In this document: positions 1 through 7,124 of the stretch, piece by piece
How positions within the stretch are numbered: the first letter of the stretch is position 1
Layout: each line of letters begins with the position of its first letter
NCBI RefSeq assembly: GCF_040649515.1
Contig: NZ_JBEZFP010000099.1
Span: 1-36,096, forward strand
DNA from: Yinghuangia elevatio
GTDB lineage: Bacteria > Actinomycetota > Actinomycetes > Streptomycetales > Streptomycetaceae
Direction: 5' to 3'
Length of the DNA stretch: 36,096 nucleotides
Notes under the pieces: generated by a model
What the model saw: the letters and a program-made list of their open reading frames with translations, nothing else
What the model was told of the DNA's origin: nothing
Databases searched by the model: none
Position numbers and translations under genes: made by a program

Positions 1-185
1 TGGCGGGGGCCGCAGCTGGGCCTGGGTTTGGCTTGGGCGGGCCGCCAGGCCCGGCGGCAAGGTCCGCAACGCGGCGAGCGTGCGTGCCACGGCCCGCGGG
101 CCCGGCGACAATTTGAAGACAGGGCCTAGGGTCGGTGGGTCGGCCTGGTCCGGGCGTTGCCGCTGTGCGGTGGCTCCGGCACGGG

Positions 186-2366
186 ATGTGCGGGCGAGCG
201 GACGAGTTTTCGGGGGCGGGTTTGGCGGGCGGGCGTGTGTTGGCCGGGCGTTATCAGCTCGAGGAGTTGCTGGGTCGGGGCGGTATGGGGGAGGTGTGGG
301 CCGCGGTCGACGCCCGTATCGCGCGGCGGGTGGCGGTGAAGGTCCTGCCGTCGGGCGGCGGCGACCCGCAGGGGCTCTTACGGGAGGCGCGGACCGCGGG
401 GGCGCTCAGTCACCCCGGGATCGTCACCGTCCACGACCTGGGGCGTGAGCCGGACGGCACGGTGTTCGTGGTCATGGAGCTGGTCGCCGGGCGGGACCTG
501 GCGCGCGTGCTGCACGAGGACGGCATGCCCGCGGTGCGCGACGCGGTCGAGTGGTCGGCGCAGTGCGCCGACGCGCTGGCCGCCGCGCACGACGCGGGCA
601 TCGTGCACCGCGACCTGAAGCCCGCGAACGTGCTGCTGACACCCCAGGGCACGATCAAGGTCGTCGACTTCGGGATCGCGCGGTACACGGCGGCCGCGAC
701 CCGGTCGAGCCGGATCGTCGGCACCCCGGCGTACATCGCCCCCGAGCGCTTCTCCGGCGAGTCGGGCGACGGGCGGGTGGACCTGTACGCGCTGGGCTGC
801 ATGCTGTACGAACTCATCTGCGGCCGACCGCCGTTCACGGCGCCGGACCCGATGGCGCTCATGTACGCGCACCTGCGCCAGGAACCGGTCCCGCTCGGCG
901 TCCACCGCGCGGATCTGCCGCCGGGCGTGGCGGAGTTGGCCGCGCAGTTGCTCGCCAAGGACCCCGGGCTGCGCCCCGCGTCCGCGCACGAGGTGTGGCG
1001 GCGGCTGAGGGCCCTACCCCTCGACGAGGTTCCGTCCCGGCGGCCCGGCCGGGCGGCGGCCGCGTGCGCGGCCACGCTGCCGGGGCACGCAGGCGACGCG
1101 GCGGCTGCGGCCGGTTCCGGTGCGGACGGTTCCGGCGCCGCGCAAGGCGCCCGGCCCGCTGCGGGTCTGGAGCCCACCCGTACGGTCGCCGACCCGGACG
1201 ATGCCCGCTGGGACGACTTCGCGCCCGTGGGCGAGCCGGCACGGCGACGCGGGCTCTCGCGTCGTTCGGCGGTGCTGCTGGGCCTCGGCGCGGCGGCGGC
1301 CGCCGGCACCGCCGCGGCGACCTACCCGTGGGGGGCGGGGGCCGCCGACTCCGACGCGCCGCCGACGAAGTGGGAGTTCGTCACCGGCGGTGGCGTCGCG
1401 GCGGCTCCGGTGGCGGACGGGAGCGTGGTCTACGTCGCCAGCGACGACGGTAACCTCTATGCGGTCCACGCGGCGTCGGGTTCCCGGCGCTGGGTCCATC
1501 GGACCGGCGGCGACGAGATTTCCCGGCCCACGACGAGCGGGGAGATCGCGTACGTCCGCAGCGGCAAGGTCGACGGAAGCGGGTCGGGGGCGCTGCACGC
1601 CGTCGACGCCTCGACCGGGGCCGCGCTGTGGTCGTACCCGGTGTCGGCGGTCGGCGGGGCCCCGACCGTGGCCGACGGGGTCTGCTACGTCGGCGGGGGG
1701 CTCGAGCCGCCCGGCCAGGGCAGCACCGGCTACATCGCGCGCTTCCACGCCGTGGACGCGCGCGGCGGCCGGGAGCTCTGGACCTTCGCCGCCGCGGGAG
1801 CGTTCTACGGCCGGCCCACGGTGGTGGACGGCGTGGTCTACACCGGCTGCATGGACGGCAATGTGTACGCGATCGACGCCGCCACCGGCAGCCGGCGGTG
1901 GGCGTTCCGGACCGGCGGCGCGGTGCGGACCGCGGTGGTGGTCACCGAGGGCACGGTGTACGCGGCGAGCTACGACACCAACGTGTACGCGATCGACGCC
2001 GCCGCAGGTACCCAGCGCTGGGCCTACTCCGCCGGTGCGCCCGCGGACTCCCCCGCCCTCGAGGGCGACGTCCTCGTCGTCGGCGGCGAGAACGTCGTGC
2101 ACGCCGTCAACCGCAGCACCGGGACCCCGCGCTGGACGTTCGCGGCCCCGGATCTGGTCGGAGCCCCGGCGCTCGCCCACGGCCGCGTCCACATCGGCTG
2201 CGGAGACGGGAGGCTCTACGGGATCGAGATGACCCGGGGCACCCTGAGTTGGAGCTTCCGGACCCACGGGGCGGTCTACGCCGCGCCGGCCGTCACGCAG
2301 GACGCCGCCTACGTCGCGAGCCTGGACAAGAAGTTGTACGCCCTCGACTTCACCCCCAGGTACTGA
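186..2366 (+). CDS. Ser/Thr protein kinase with C-terminal PQQ-type beta-propeller (AfsK-like)
   Basis: Hanks-type kinase domain at the N terminus: glycine loop LGRGGMGEV near residue 30, catalytic lysine in VAVKVL near 52, HRDLKPAN near 141 and DFG near 161. An Ala/Pro-rich linker follows, then a hydrophobic stretch near 358-380 preceded by SRRSAVLLG, which resembles a twin-arginine motif. The remaining ~330 residues hold seven to eight repeats of the type NVYAIDAATGSRRWAF, typical of PQQ-like propeller blades. This order matches the Streptomyces AfsK family, which phosphorylates regulators of secondary metabolism and hyphal growth; the substrate here is unknown. ATG 186 is preferred over GTG 135. 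A possible -10 box TAGGGT at 127-132 would give a leader of about 45 bases to ATG 186. The start could also be the GTG just before LAGRYQL. Confidence 0.9.
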   Translation: MCGRADEFSGAGLAGGRVLAGRYQLEELLGRGGMGEVWAAVDARIARRVAVKVLPSGGGDPQGLLREARTAGALSHPGIVTVHDLGREPDGTVFVVMELVAGRDLARVLHEDGMPAVRDAVEWSAQCADALAAAHDAGIVHRDLKPANVLLTPQGTIKVVDFGIARYTAAATRSSRIVGTPAYIAPERFSGESGDGRVDLYALGCMLYELICGRPPFTAPDPMALMYAHLRQEPVPLGVHRADLPPGVAELAAQLLAKDPGLRPASAHEVWRRLRALPLDEVPSRRPGRAAAACAATLPGHAGDAAAAAGSGADGSGAAQGARPAAGLEPTRTVADPDDARWDDFAPVGEPARRRGLSRRSAVLLGLGAAAAAGTAAATYPWGAGAADSDAPPTKWEFVTGGGVAAAPVADGSVVYVASDDGNLYAVHAASGSRRWVHRTGGDEISRPTTSGEIAYVRSGKVDGSGSGALHAVDASTGAALWSYPVSAVGGAPTVADGVCYVGGGLEPPGQGSTGYIARFHAVDARGGRELWTFAAAGAFYGRPTVVDGVVYTGCMDGNVYAIDAATGSRRWAFRTGGAVRTAVVVTEGTVYAASYDTNVYAIDAAAGTQRWAYSAGAPADSPALEGDVLVVGGENVVHAVNRSTGTPRWTFAAPDLVGAPALAHGRVHIGCGDGRLYGIEMTRGTLSWSFRTHGAVYAAPAVTQDAAYVASLDKKLYALDFTPRY

Positions 2367-2383
2367 GCCGACCGGGCCGACGG

Positions 2384-2418
2384 CCCCGGACGACGCGGCG
2401 TCGCGGGGGCGTCCGGGG
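2384..2418. terminator. Hairpin between convergent kinase and MocR genes
   Basis: CCCCGGACG (2384-2392) pairs perfectly with CGTCCGGGG (2410-2418). The 17-base interval contains a second small stem, CGACG-CGG-CGTCG. Its place between two convergent stop codons suggests a bidirectional terminator. There is no U-tract, which is common for GC-rich actinomycete terminators. Confidence 0.5.
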
Positions 2419-2442
2419 CGACGCCGGCGTCGGGGCCCGCGG

Positions 2443-3936
2443 TCAGGCCACGCAGCCGGCGAAGGAGGCGGTGAGGCCGGCGTCGGGGCGGGCGCGGCCG
2501 GTTTCGGCGGCGGCGAGGGCGAGGCGGCGTACCGCTTCGGCAAGGGTGGGCTCGTCGAGGGTGTAGGGCAGGCGTACGTGGCGTTCGAACGCGCCGGTGG
2601 TGCTGAACAGGGTGCCGGGGGCGAGGCGCAGGCCGTGGCGGGCGGCGGCCTCGGCGAGGACGGTGGTCGACAGGGTGTCGGTGTGCGCCCACAGCGACAG
2701 GCCGCCCGGCGGGAGCGCGAACGTCCAGTCGGGCAGGTGGGTGCGCAGCATGGCGGCGAGGGAGTCGCGGGCGGCGCGGATGCCGGGCAGGCGTTCGGCG
2801 AGTATGGCGTCGGCGTGGTCGGCGATCAGGTGGTGCAGGACGAGCTGGTCGAGCACGGGCGCGGCGACGTCGAGGCCGGCGCGGGTGGTGGCGAGGCGGC
2901 GCACCAGGTCGGGGGTGCCGCGGATCCAGCCGATGCGCAGGCCGCCCCAGAAGGACTTGGAGGCGGAGCCGAGGGTGACCACGGTGCCGCTGCGGTCGTG
3001 GGCGGCGACGGGTGCCGGGCGTTCGTCCAGGGAGATGTCGAGGGCGAGGTCGGCGCAGGTCTCGTCGACGACGAGGGTGGTTCCGGTGGCGCGGGCGAGG
3101 TTGATGAGGTGGCGGCGGGTCGGGGTGTCGGCGAGGTGGCCGGTGGGGTTCTGGTAGTCGGGGATGACGTACGCGAGTCGGGGGTTGGCGGCGCGCAGCG
3201 CGTCCTGCCAGGCGGCGAGGTCCCAGCCGTCGTCGGCCATCGGCACGGGGACGGGGCGGCCCCCTTCGCCGCGCACCGATTCCAGGGCGTTGGCGTAGGT
3301 GGGTGATTCGACGGCGACGCGGTCGCCGGCGTGCAGGAGGGTGCGCAGCAGGAGCACCCAGGCGGACAGCGCGCCGTTGGTGACGATGATCTGGTCGGGC
3401 GTGGTGGGGGCGCCGCGGCGGGTGTAGCGGTCGGCGATGGTCTCGCGGAGGATGGGGAGTCCGGCCGGGTGGTAGCCGTGTGCGGTGGTGTACGCGGGGA
3501 GCGCGTCGACGGCGTCGGCGACCGCGCGGTCCAGGGCGCGGCCGGGGCCGGGGAGGGCGGCGACGCCGAGGTCGATGGTGCCGGTGACGGAGCTGGGCAC
3601 GAGCGCGCGGGTGGGCGGGTCGGGCCGGTGGGTGGGCAGCGCGGTCCAGGAGCCGGAGCCGCGGCGGGAGACGAGGTAGCCGTCGGTGCGCAGAATGTCG
3701 TACGCGGCGGCGACGGTGGTGCGGGAGACGCTGAGCCGGTCGGCGAGGCCGCGTTCGGCGGGCAGGCGCGCGGTGAGCGGGACGCGGCCGTCGAGGACGA
3801 GGGAGCGGATGCGGTCGGCGAGTGCCTTGTACGCGGGGGTGTGCGGGCCGCCGGCGGCCGGGCCCGCGGGGTGCTGCCAGGGGTGGAGTAGATCGGCCAG
3901 GCGGGCGCTGCTGACGGTGAGGTGCTGGGCAGTCAT
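2443..3936 (-). CDS. MocR-family GntR/aminotransferase transcription factor (YczR-like)
   Basis: About 497 residues. A winged-helix GntR domain comes first (YKALADRIRSLVLDG, then SVSRTTVAAAYDILRTDGYL). A fold-type I aminotransferase domain follows, with ESPTYANAL, DYQNPTGH, the aspartate in VVDETCADLALD and the PLP lysine in GSASKSFWGGLRIGW. MocR proteins bind PLP or a PLP adduct and regulate a neighbouring gene. The ATG at 3936 has AGGAG seven bases upstream; the longer reading frame from 3987 has no such site and would run through the operator. The gene is divergent from yczE. This yczR-yczE pairing recurs across actinomycetes, so yczE is the likely target. Confidence 0.93.
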   Translation of the reverse strand: MTAQHLTVSSARLADLLHPWQHPAGPAAGGPHTPAYKALADRIRSLVLDGRVPLTARLPAERGLADRLSVSRTTVAAAYDILRTDGYLVSRRGSGSWTALPTHRPDPPTRALVPSSVTGTIDLGVAALPGPGRALDRAVADAVDALPAYTTAHGYHPAGLPILRETIADRYTRRGAPTTPDQIIVTNGALSAWVLLLRTLLHAGDRVAVESPTYANALESVRGEGGRPVPVPMADDGWDLAAWQDALRAANPRLAYVIPDYQNPTGHLADTPTRRHLINLARATGTTLVVDETCADLALDISLDERPAPVAAHDRSGTVVTLGSASKSFWGGLRIGWIRGTPDLVRRLATTRAGLDVAAPVLDQLVLHHLIADHADAILAERLPGIRAARDSLAAMLRTHLPDWTFALPPGGLSLWAHTDTLSTTVLAEAAARHGLRLAPGTLFSTTGAFERHVRLPYTLDEPTLAEAVRRLALAAAETGRARPDAGLTASFAGCVA

Positions 3937-3961
3937 CAGTCCACTCCTGGGCAATTGGCCA

Positions 3962-3976
3962 TGGATCCGGGATCCA
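3962..3976. promoter_or_regulatory. Candidate operator of the MocR/yczE divergent promoter
   Basis: TGGATCC (3962-3968) and GGATCCA (3970-3976) form a perfect palindrome around one central G. It lies 26 bp from the MocR start and 65 bp from the yczE start. Shorter palindromes CAATTG and TGGCCA adjoin it at 3952-3961. Its place in a MocR/target intergenic region suggests the regulator's binding site; this is inference. Confidence 0.45.
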
Positions 3977-4040
3977 GTTGTCGCCATTCTCGCATCAGTG
4001 GCTCTTTTTGGGGAGCCTGTTCTGCAGGAGGGCGGATCCG

Positions 4041-4805
4041 GTGGACTGCTATTGGGGGCGGCGGCTGATACAGCTGTACGCCGGTCTGGCGCTGTACGGC
4101 TTCAGCATGGCCCTCATGCTGCGCGCCGGGCTCGGCCTGGACCCTTGGGACGTGTTCCACCAGGGACTGCAGGAGCGTACGCCGCTCAGCTTCGGCGCGG
4201 TCACCGCGGTGGTCGGCGCGGCGGTCCTGCTGCTGTGGTGGCCGTTGCGGCAGCGACCGGGCCTGGGCACGGTCTCCAACGTCGTGGTGATCGGCGTGTC
4301 GGTGGACGCGTCGCTGCGGGTGCTGCCCGAGGCGGACGGGCTGGCCTGGCAGGTCGTGTTCATGCTCGCGTCGGTCGTGCTCAACGCGGTCGCGGGCGGC
4401 GCGTACATCGGTGCGCGCCTGGGACCGGGGCCGCGCGACGGGCTGATGACCGGCCTGGTGCGTCGGACCGGCCGCTCGGTGCGGCTGGTGCGCACCTGCA
4501 TCGAGGTCACGGTCCTGGCGGTCGGCCTGGTGCTGGGCGGCTCGGTGGGCGTGGGGACGGTCGTGTACGCGCTCGGCATCGGCCCGTTGGTGCAGATCTT
4601 CCTGCCGCTGTTCACCGTTCCCGAGCGCGCCGCGGGCAAGACCGACGTGGAGACCGAGCCGGGGGTTGGGCTGGTGGCTGGGCAGGTGGCCGCGTCCGAA
4701 CCCGGCTCCGACTCCGACTCCGACTCTGGCCGCGCGGCCGGGCGGGCGCTTGCGGCGGACTCCCCTGTGCCGGGTGGCCCCGAGCACGTGCCGACCTCGG
4801 CGTGA
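4041..4805 (+). CDS. yczE: YczE-family integral membrane protein
   Basis: About 254 residues with roughly five hydrophobic membrane segments in the first 190. It carries the family-typical region GLGLDPWDVFHQGL after the first segment and TVVYALGIGPLVQIFLPLF near the end of the membrane part. The YczE/YyaS/YitT group is widespread but its transported or sensed molecule is not known. GTG 4041 is chosen because GGAGG lies nine bases upstream (4027-4031); a TTG at 3978 would extend the frame without a ribosome site. The last ~45 residues form a hydrophilic tail with a short Ser-Asp repeat (SDSDSDSG) encoded by a slipped CTCCGA repeat. Divergent from its probable regulator. Confidence 0.88.
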   Translation: MDCYWGRRLIQLYAGLALYGFSMALMLRAGLGLDPWDVFHQGLQERTPLSFGAVTAVVGAAVLLLWWPLRQRPGLGTVSNVVVIGVSVDASLRVLPEADGLAWQVVFMLASVVLNAVAGGAYIGARLGPGPRDGLMTGLVRRTGRSVRLVRTCIEVTVLAVGLVLGGSVGVGTVVYALGIGPLVQIFLPLFTVPERAAGKTDVETEPGVGLVAGQVAASEPGSDSDSDSGRAAGRALAADSPVPGGPEHVPTSA

Positions 4806-4892
4806 CCTGGGCCCTCCGCGCGGCGCGCCGGGGGTGGAGGTGAGGCTCTCTGCCGGGGCGGGGCGCGGGAGTTCGAACGTTCCGTCGGGGGT

Positions 4893-4927
4893 GGGCCCGG
4901 AGGTGCCGTGGTGGCGCTTCCGGGCCC
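4893..4927. terminator. Hairpin between convergent yczE and azlD
   Basis: GGGCCCGGA (4893-4901) pairs with TCCGGGCCC (4919-4927) across a 17-base loop. It sits between two convergent stop codons, so it could end both transcripts. The rest of the 155-base gap shows nothing recognisable. Confidence 0.4.
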
Positions 4928-4960
4928 GCTGTCGTCCGTGGCGGCTGACCCGCCGGCCGC

Positions 4961-5272
4961 CTACTCGACGCCCGCGAGGCGGAGGAGGGCGGTGGTCCCG
5001 GCGGCGGCGACGACCACGACGGGGAACGGGGCATTGCGGAGGACGAGCAGTGCGGCGACGGCGACGCCCGCCGGGCGCGCCCAGCCGGCGAAGCCGTGTC
5101 CCTGGGTGAACGCGGCGGCGACGACGAGGGCGGTGAGCAGCACGGTCGCGGCGACGGCGAGGAGGCGCTGCGCCTCGCCGGGGACGCGTACGCGTTCGTG
5201 CAGGAGGGGGCCTGCCAGGCGGAACGCGAAGGTTCCGGCGGCCAGGGCGGCGATGGCGAGGAGGGGCATCAC
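4961..5272 (-). CDS. azlD: AzlD-family branched-chain amino acid export subunit
   Basis: 103 residues with three to four membrane segments (LLAIAALAAGTFAFRLAG, LLAVAATVLLTALVVAAAF, VAVAALLVLRNAPFPVVVV), the size and pattern of AzlD. Together with AzlC it forms the LIV-E type exporter for branched-chain amino acids and analogues such as azaleucine. The start overlaps the azlC stop in the arrangement GTGATG, so the two genes are translationally coupled. Start at GTG 5272 or the adjacent ATG 5269. Confidence 0.88.
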   Translation of the reverse strand: MMPLLAIAALAAGTFAFRLAGPLLHERVRVPGEAQRLLAVAATVLLTALVVAAAFTQGHGFAGWARPAGVAVAALLVLRNAPFPVVVVAAAGTTALLRLAGVE

Positions 5273-6189
5273 GGGCGGGTCTCCTCAGGGGAGTCAGGGC
5301 GGGCTGTGTGGGGGGCGGGCCCGGCTTTGGGGGCGGCGCGTGCGGACGGAGCGAGTGCTGCTCCGTGTGGTGCGGCGGGCGCGTCCGCCGGGCCGTCGCC
5401 ACTGCCGCTGCGCGCGGGTTCGTGATCGGCCCCGATGCCGACGCCGCCGTCGGGTTCGGACGCCGAGTCGGGTGCCGAGTCGGGTGCGGGGGCGCTCTCC
5501 GGGTTGCGCGTGAGGGCGCGGGGGCGGTGTACGGCGATAGCAAGGCCGGTGAGGGCGAGGAGCACGGGGACGCCCGCGGGGAGGAACGGAGTGGCGGCGA
5601 CCGCGACCCCGGCGCCGAGGAGGGCGGCGTTGCGGGTGGTGGGTTCGGCGGCGAGCGTGGGCCAGATGAGGGCGAGCAGGACTGCGGGGAAGGCGGCGTC
5701 CAGGCCCAGGGCGTCGGTGTCGCCGATCGCGCTGCCCGCGGCGGCCCCGGCCACGACGGACAGGTTCCAGGCGACGAACAGGGCGAGGCCGCAGGCCCAG
5801 AACGCGGCGCGGCGGCGCGCGGGGTCGCGGTGGCGCAGGACGAAGGCGACGCTTTCGTCGGTGGTGAGGTGGGCGCCGAGGGCGCGGGTCCAGGCGCGGC
5901 GGCCGAGGGTGTCGGCGACGGTGAAGCCGAAGGGGAGCAGCCGCGCGTTGAGGACCAGGCCGGTGGCGACGGCGGCGGCCGCGCTGCCGCCGGACAGGAC
6001 GACGCCGATGGCGGCGAACTGCGCGCCGCCCGCGAAGACGATGAGGGACATCAGGACGGGCACCCACCAGTCGAGCCCGCCGGACACGGCGATCGCGCCG
6101 AAGGACGCCCCCACGAGCGCGTCGGCGAGGCAGACCAGGGCGATGTCGCGGGCGGTGCCGCGATCGAGTGTTCGCCATATCGAACGCAT
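5269..6189 (-). CDS. azlC: AzlC-family branched-chain amino acid exporter, with long C-terminal tail
   Basis: About 306 residues. The first ~225 are a typical AzlC membrane domain: ALVCLADALVGASFGAIAV, VPVLMSLIVFAGGAQFAA, and TDESVAFVL in a loop. The last ~80 residues are Pro/Ala/Asp-rich and hydrophilic, not part of the usual ~230-residue AzlC. ATG 6189 is chosen because MRSIWRTL fits the family's N terminus; an in-frame GTG at 6207 lacks a ribosome site. With this start, the first of two regulatory inverted repeats (6170-6185) lies inside the first codons, so a bound regulator would block the gene directly. Divergent from an XRE-cupin regulator and coupled to azlD. Confidence 0.9.
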   Translation of the reverse strand: MRSIWRTLDRGTARDIALVCLADALVGASFGAIAVSGGLDWWVPVLMSLIVFAGGAQFAAIGVVLSGGSAAAAVATGLVLNARLLPFGFTVADTLGRRAWTRALGAHLTTDESVAFVLRHRDPARRRAAFWACGLALFVAWNLSVVAGAAAGSAIGDTDALGLDAAFPAVLLALIWPTLAAEPTTRNAALLGAGVAVAATPFLPAGVPVLLALTGLAIAVHRPRALTRNPESAPAPDSAPDSASEPDGGVGIGADHEPARSGSGDGPADAPAAPHGAALAPSARAAPKAGPAPHTARPDSPEETRP

Positions 6190-6233
6190 GTCCCGTAGGA
6201 TGAACACACGCGCTGCCGTTCGTCAAGGCGAAC
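6170..6233. promoter_or_regulatory. Twin GTTCG-N6-CGAAC inverted repeats (probable XRE-cupin operators)
   Basis: Two copies of the same perfect inverted repeat: GTTCG-CCATAT-CGAAC at 6170-6185 and GTTCG-TCAAGG-CGAAC at 6218-6233. Arms and spacer length are identical while spacer sequences differ, and the centres are 48 bp apart. They flank the starts of azlC and of the divergent regulator gene. The likely ligand is the regulator encoded at 6257. Confidence 0.7.
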
Positions 6234-6256
6234 AAGAAGACTTCTGGAGCGAACGC

Positions 6257-6970
6257 ATGGGGAAACCGGGGAAGGACGCCGCCGTCCCGCCCGACACCGC
6301 CGCCCTGTCCGGGACGGCCCCGGCCGAGCCGGCTGCCGACGCGGTCGCCGCAGGCGCCGGCGGAGCCGTCAGCGGAGGCCGGCCCCCGAACGCGGGCCGG
6401 CGTGACGGCGGCGCCCTGCCTGGCGTCGACGTCGTGGCGCAGATCGCCGCCTCGGTACGCCGCGAGCGCGAGCGCGCCGGAGTGTCCCTCACCGAACTCG
6501 CCCGCCGCGCCGGCATCGCCAAGTCGACGCTCTCCCAACTGGAGTCCGGCTCCGGAAACCCCAGCGTCGAGATCCTGTGGGCACTCGGCGTCGCCCTCGG
6601 CGTGCCGTTCAGCCGCCTCGTCGACCCGCCCAAGCCCCAGGTGCGGGTCATCCGCGCGGGCGAAGGGCAGATCACCTACTCCGAACGCGCCGACTACGCC
6701 GCGACGCTGCTCGCCTCCTGCCCGCCGCACGCCCGACGCGACATCTTCCGCATCGACGCGCAGCCCGGCGAGCCCCGCACGTCCCAACCCCACAACCCCG
6801 GCAGCGTCGAACACGTCGTCATCGGCACCGGGCGCGCCCTCGTCGGCCCCGCCGACGACCCCGTCGAACTGGGGCCGGGCGACTACGTCACCTATCCAGG
6901 CGACGCGCCCCACGTCTTCCGCGCCCTCGAACCGGGCACCAGCGCGGTCATCGTCATGGAACACGTCTGA
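6257..6970 (+). CDS. XRE-family regulator with C-terminal cupin domain
   Basis: About 237 residues. After a disordered Ala/Pro-rich N terminus of ~55 residues comes an HTH of the XRE type (VSLTELARRAGIAKSTLSQLESGSGNPSVEILW). A small cupin barrel follows, with SQPHNPGSVEHVVIGTG and PGDYVTYPGDAPHVF. Such proteins sense a small molecule, often an amino acid, through the cupin. The gene is divergent from azlCD, so control of amino acid export and of itself is likely. ATG 6257 has GGAG eight bases upstream; earlier in-frame starts would read through the operators. Confidence 0.9.
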   Translation: MGKPGKDAAVPPDTAALSGTAPAEPAADAVAAGAGGAVSGGRPPNAGRRDGGALPGVDVVAQIAASVRRERERAGVSLTELARRAGIAKSTLSQLESGSGNPSVEILWALGVALGVPFSRLVDPPKPQVRVIRAGEGQITYSERADYAATLLASCPPHARRDIFRIDAQPGEPRTSQPHNPGSVEHVVIGTGRALVGPADDPVELGPGDYVTYPGDAPHVFRALEPGTSAVIVMEHV

Positions 6971-7013
6971 CCGACGCCGCCGCACGGCCCGCGCCCGGCG
7001 GCGGCCGGACGCG

Positions 7014-7053
7014 GGTACGCCCCGCCCGGAGCGGCGTCCGGGCGGGGCGTACC
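7014..7053. terminator. Strong bidirectional terminator, 17-bp perfect stem
   Basis: GGTACGCCCCGCCCGGA (7014-7030) pairs over all 17 positions with its complement at 7037-7053, leaving a six-base loop GCGGCG. It lies between the convergent stops of the XRE-cupin gene and the amidohydrolase gene. Confidence 0.8.
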
Positions 7054-7124
7054 GGCGCTTTGTGAACGGCGGTTCGGCTCGGCACCAGCTCACGGCTACT
7101 CGGCGAACGCCCGGGCGCACGTGG

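Noticed and set aside
4868..4885. GTTCGAACGTTC as a tRNA T-loop or SOS box
   Set aside because: No tRNA arms surround it, and it does not match the TCGAAC-N4-GTTCGA box of actinomycete LexA.
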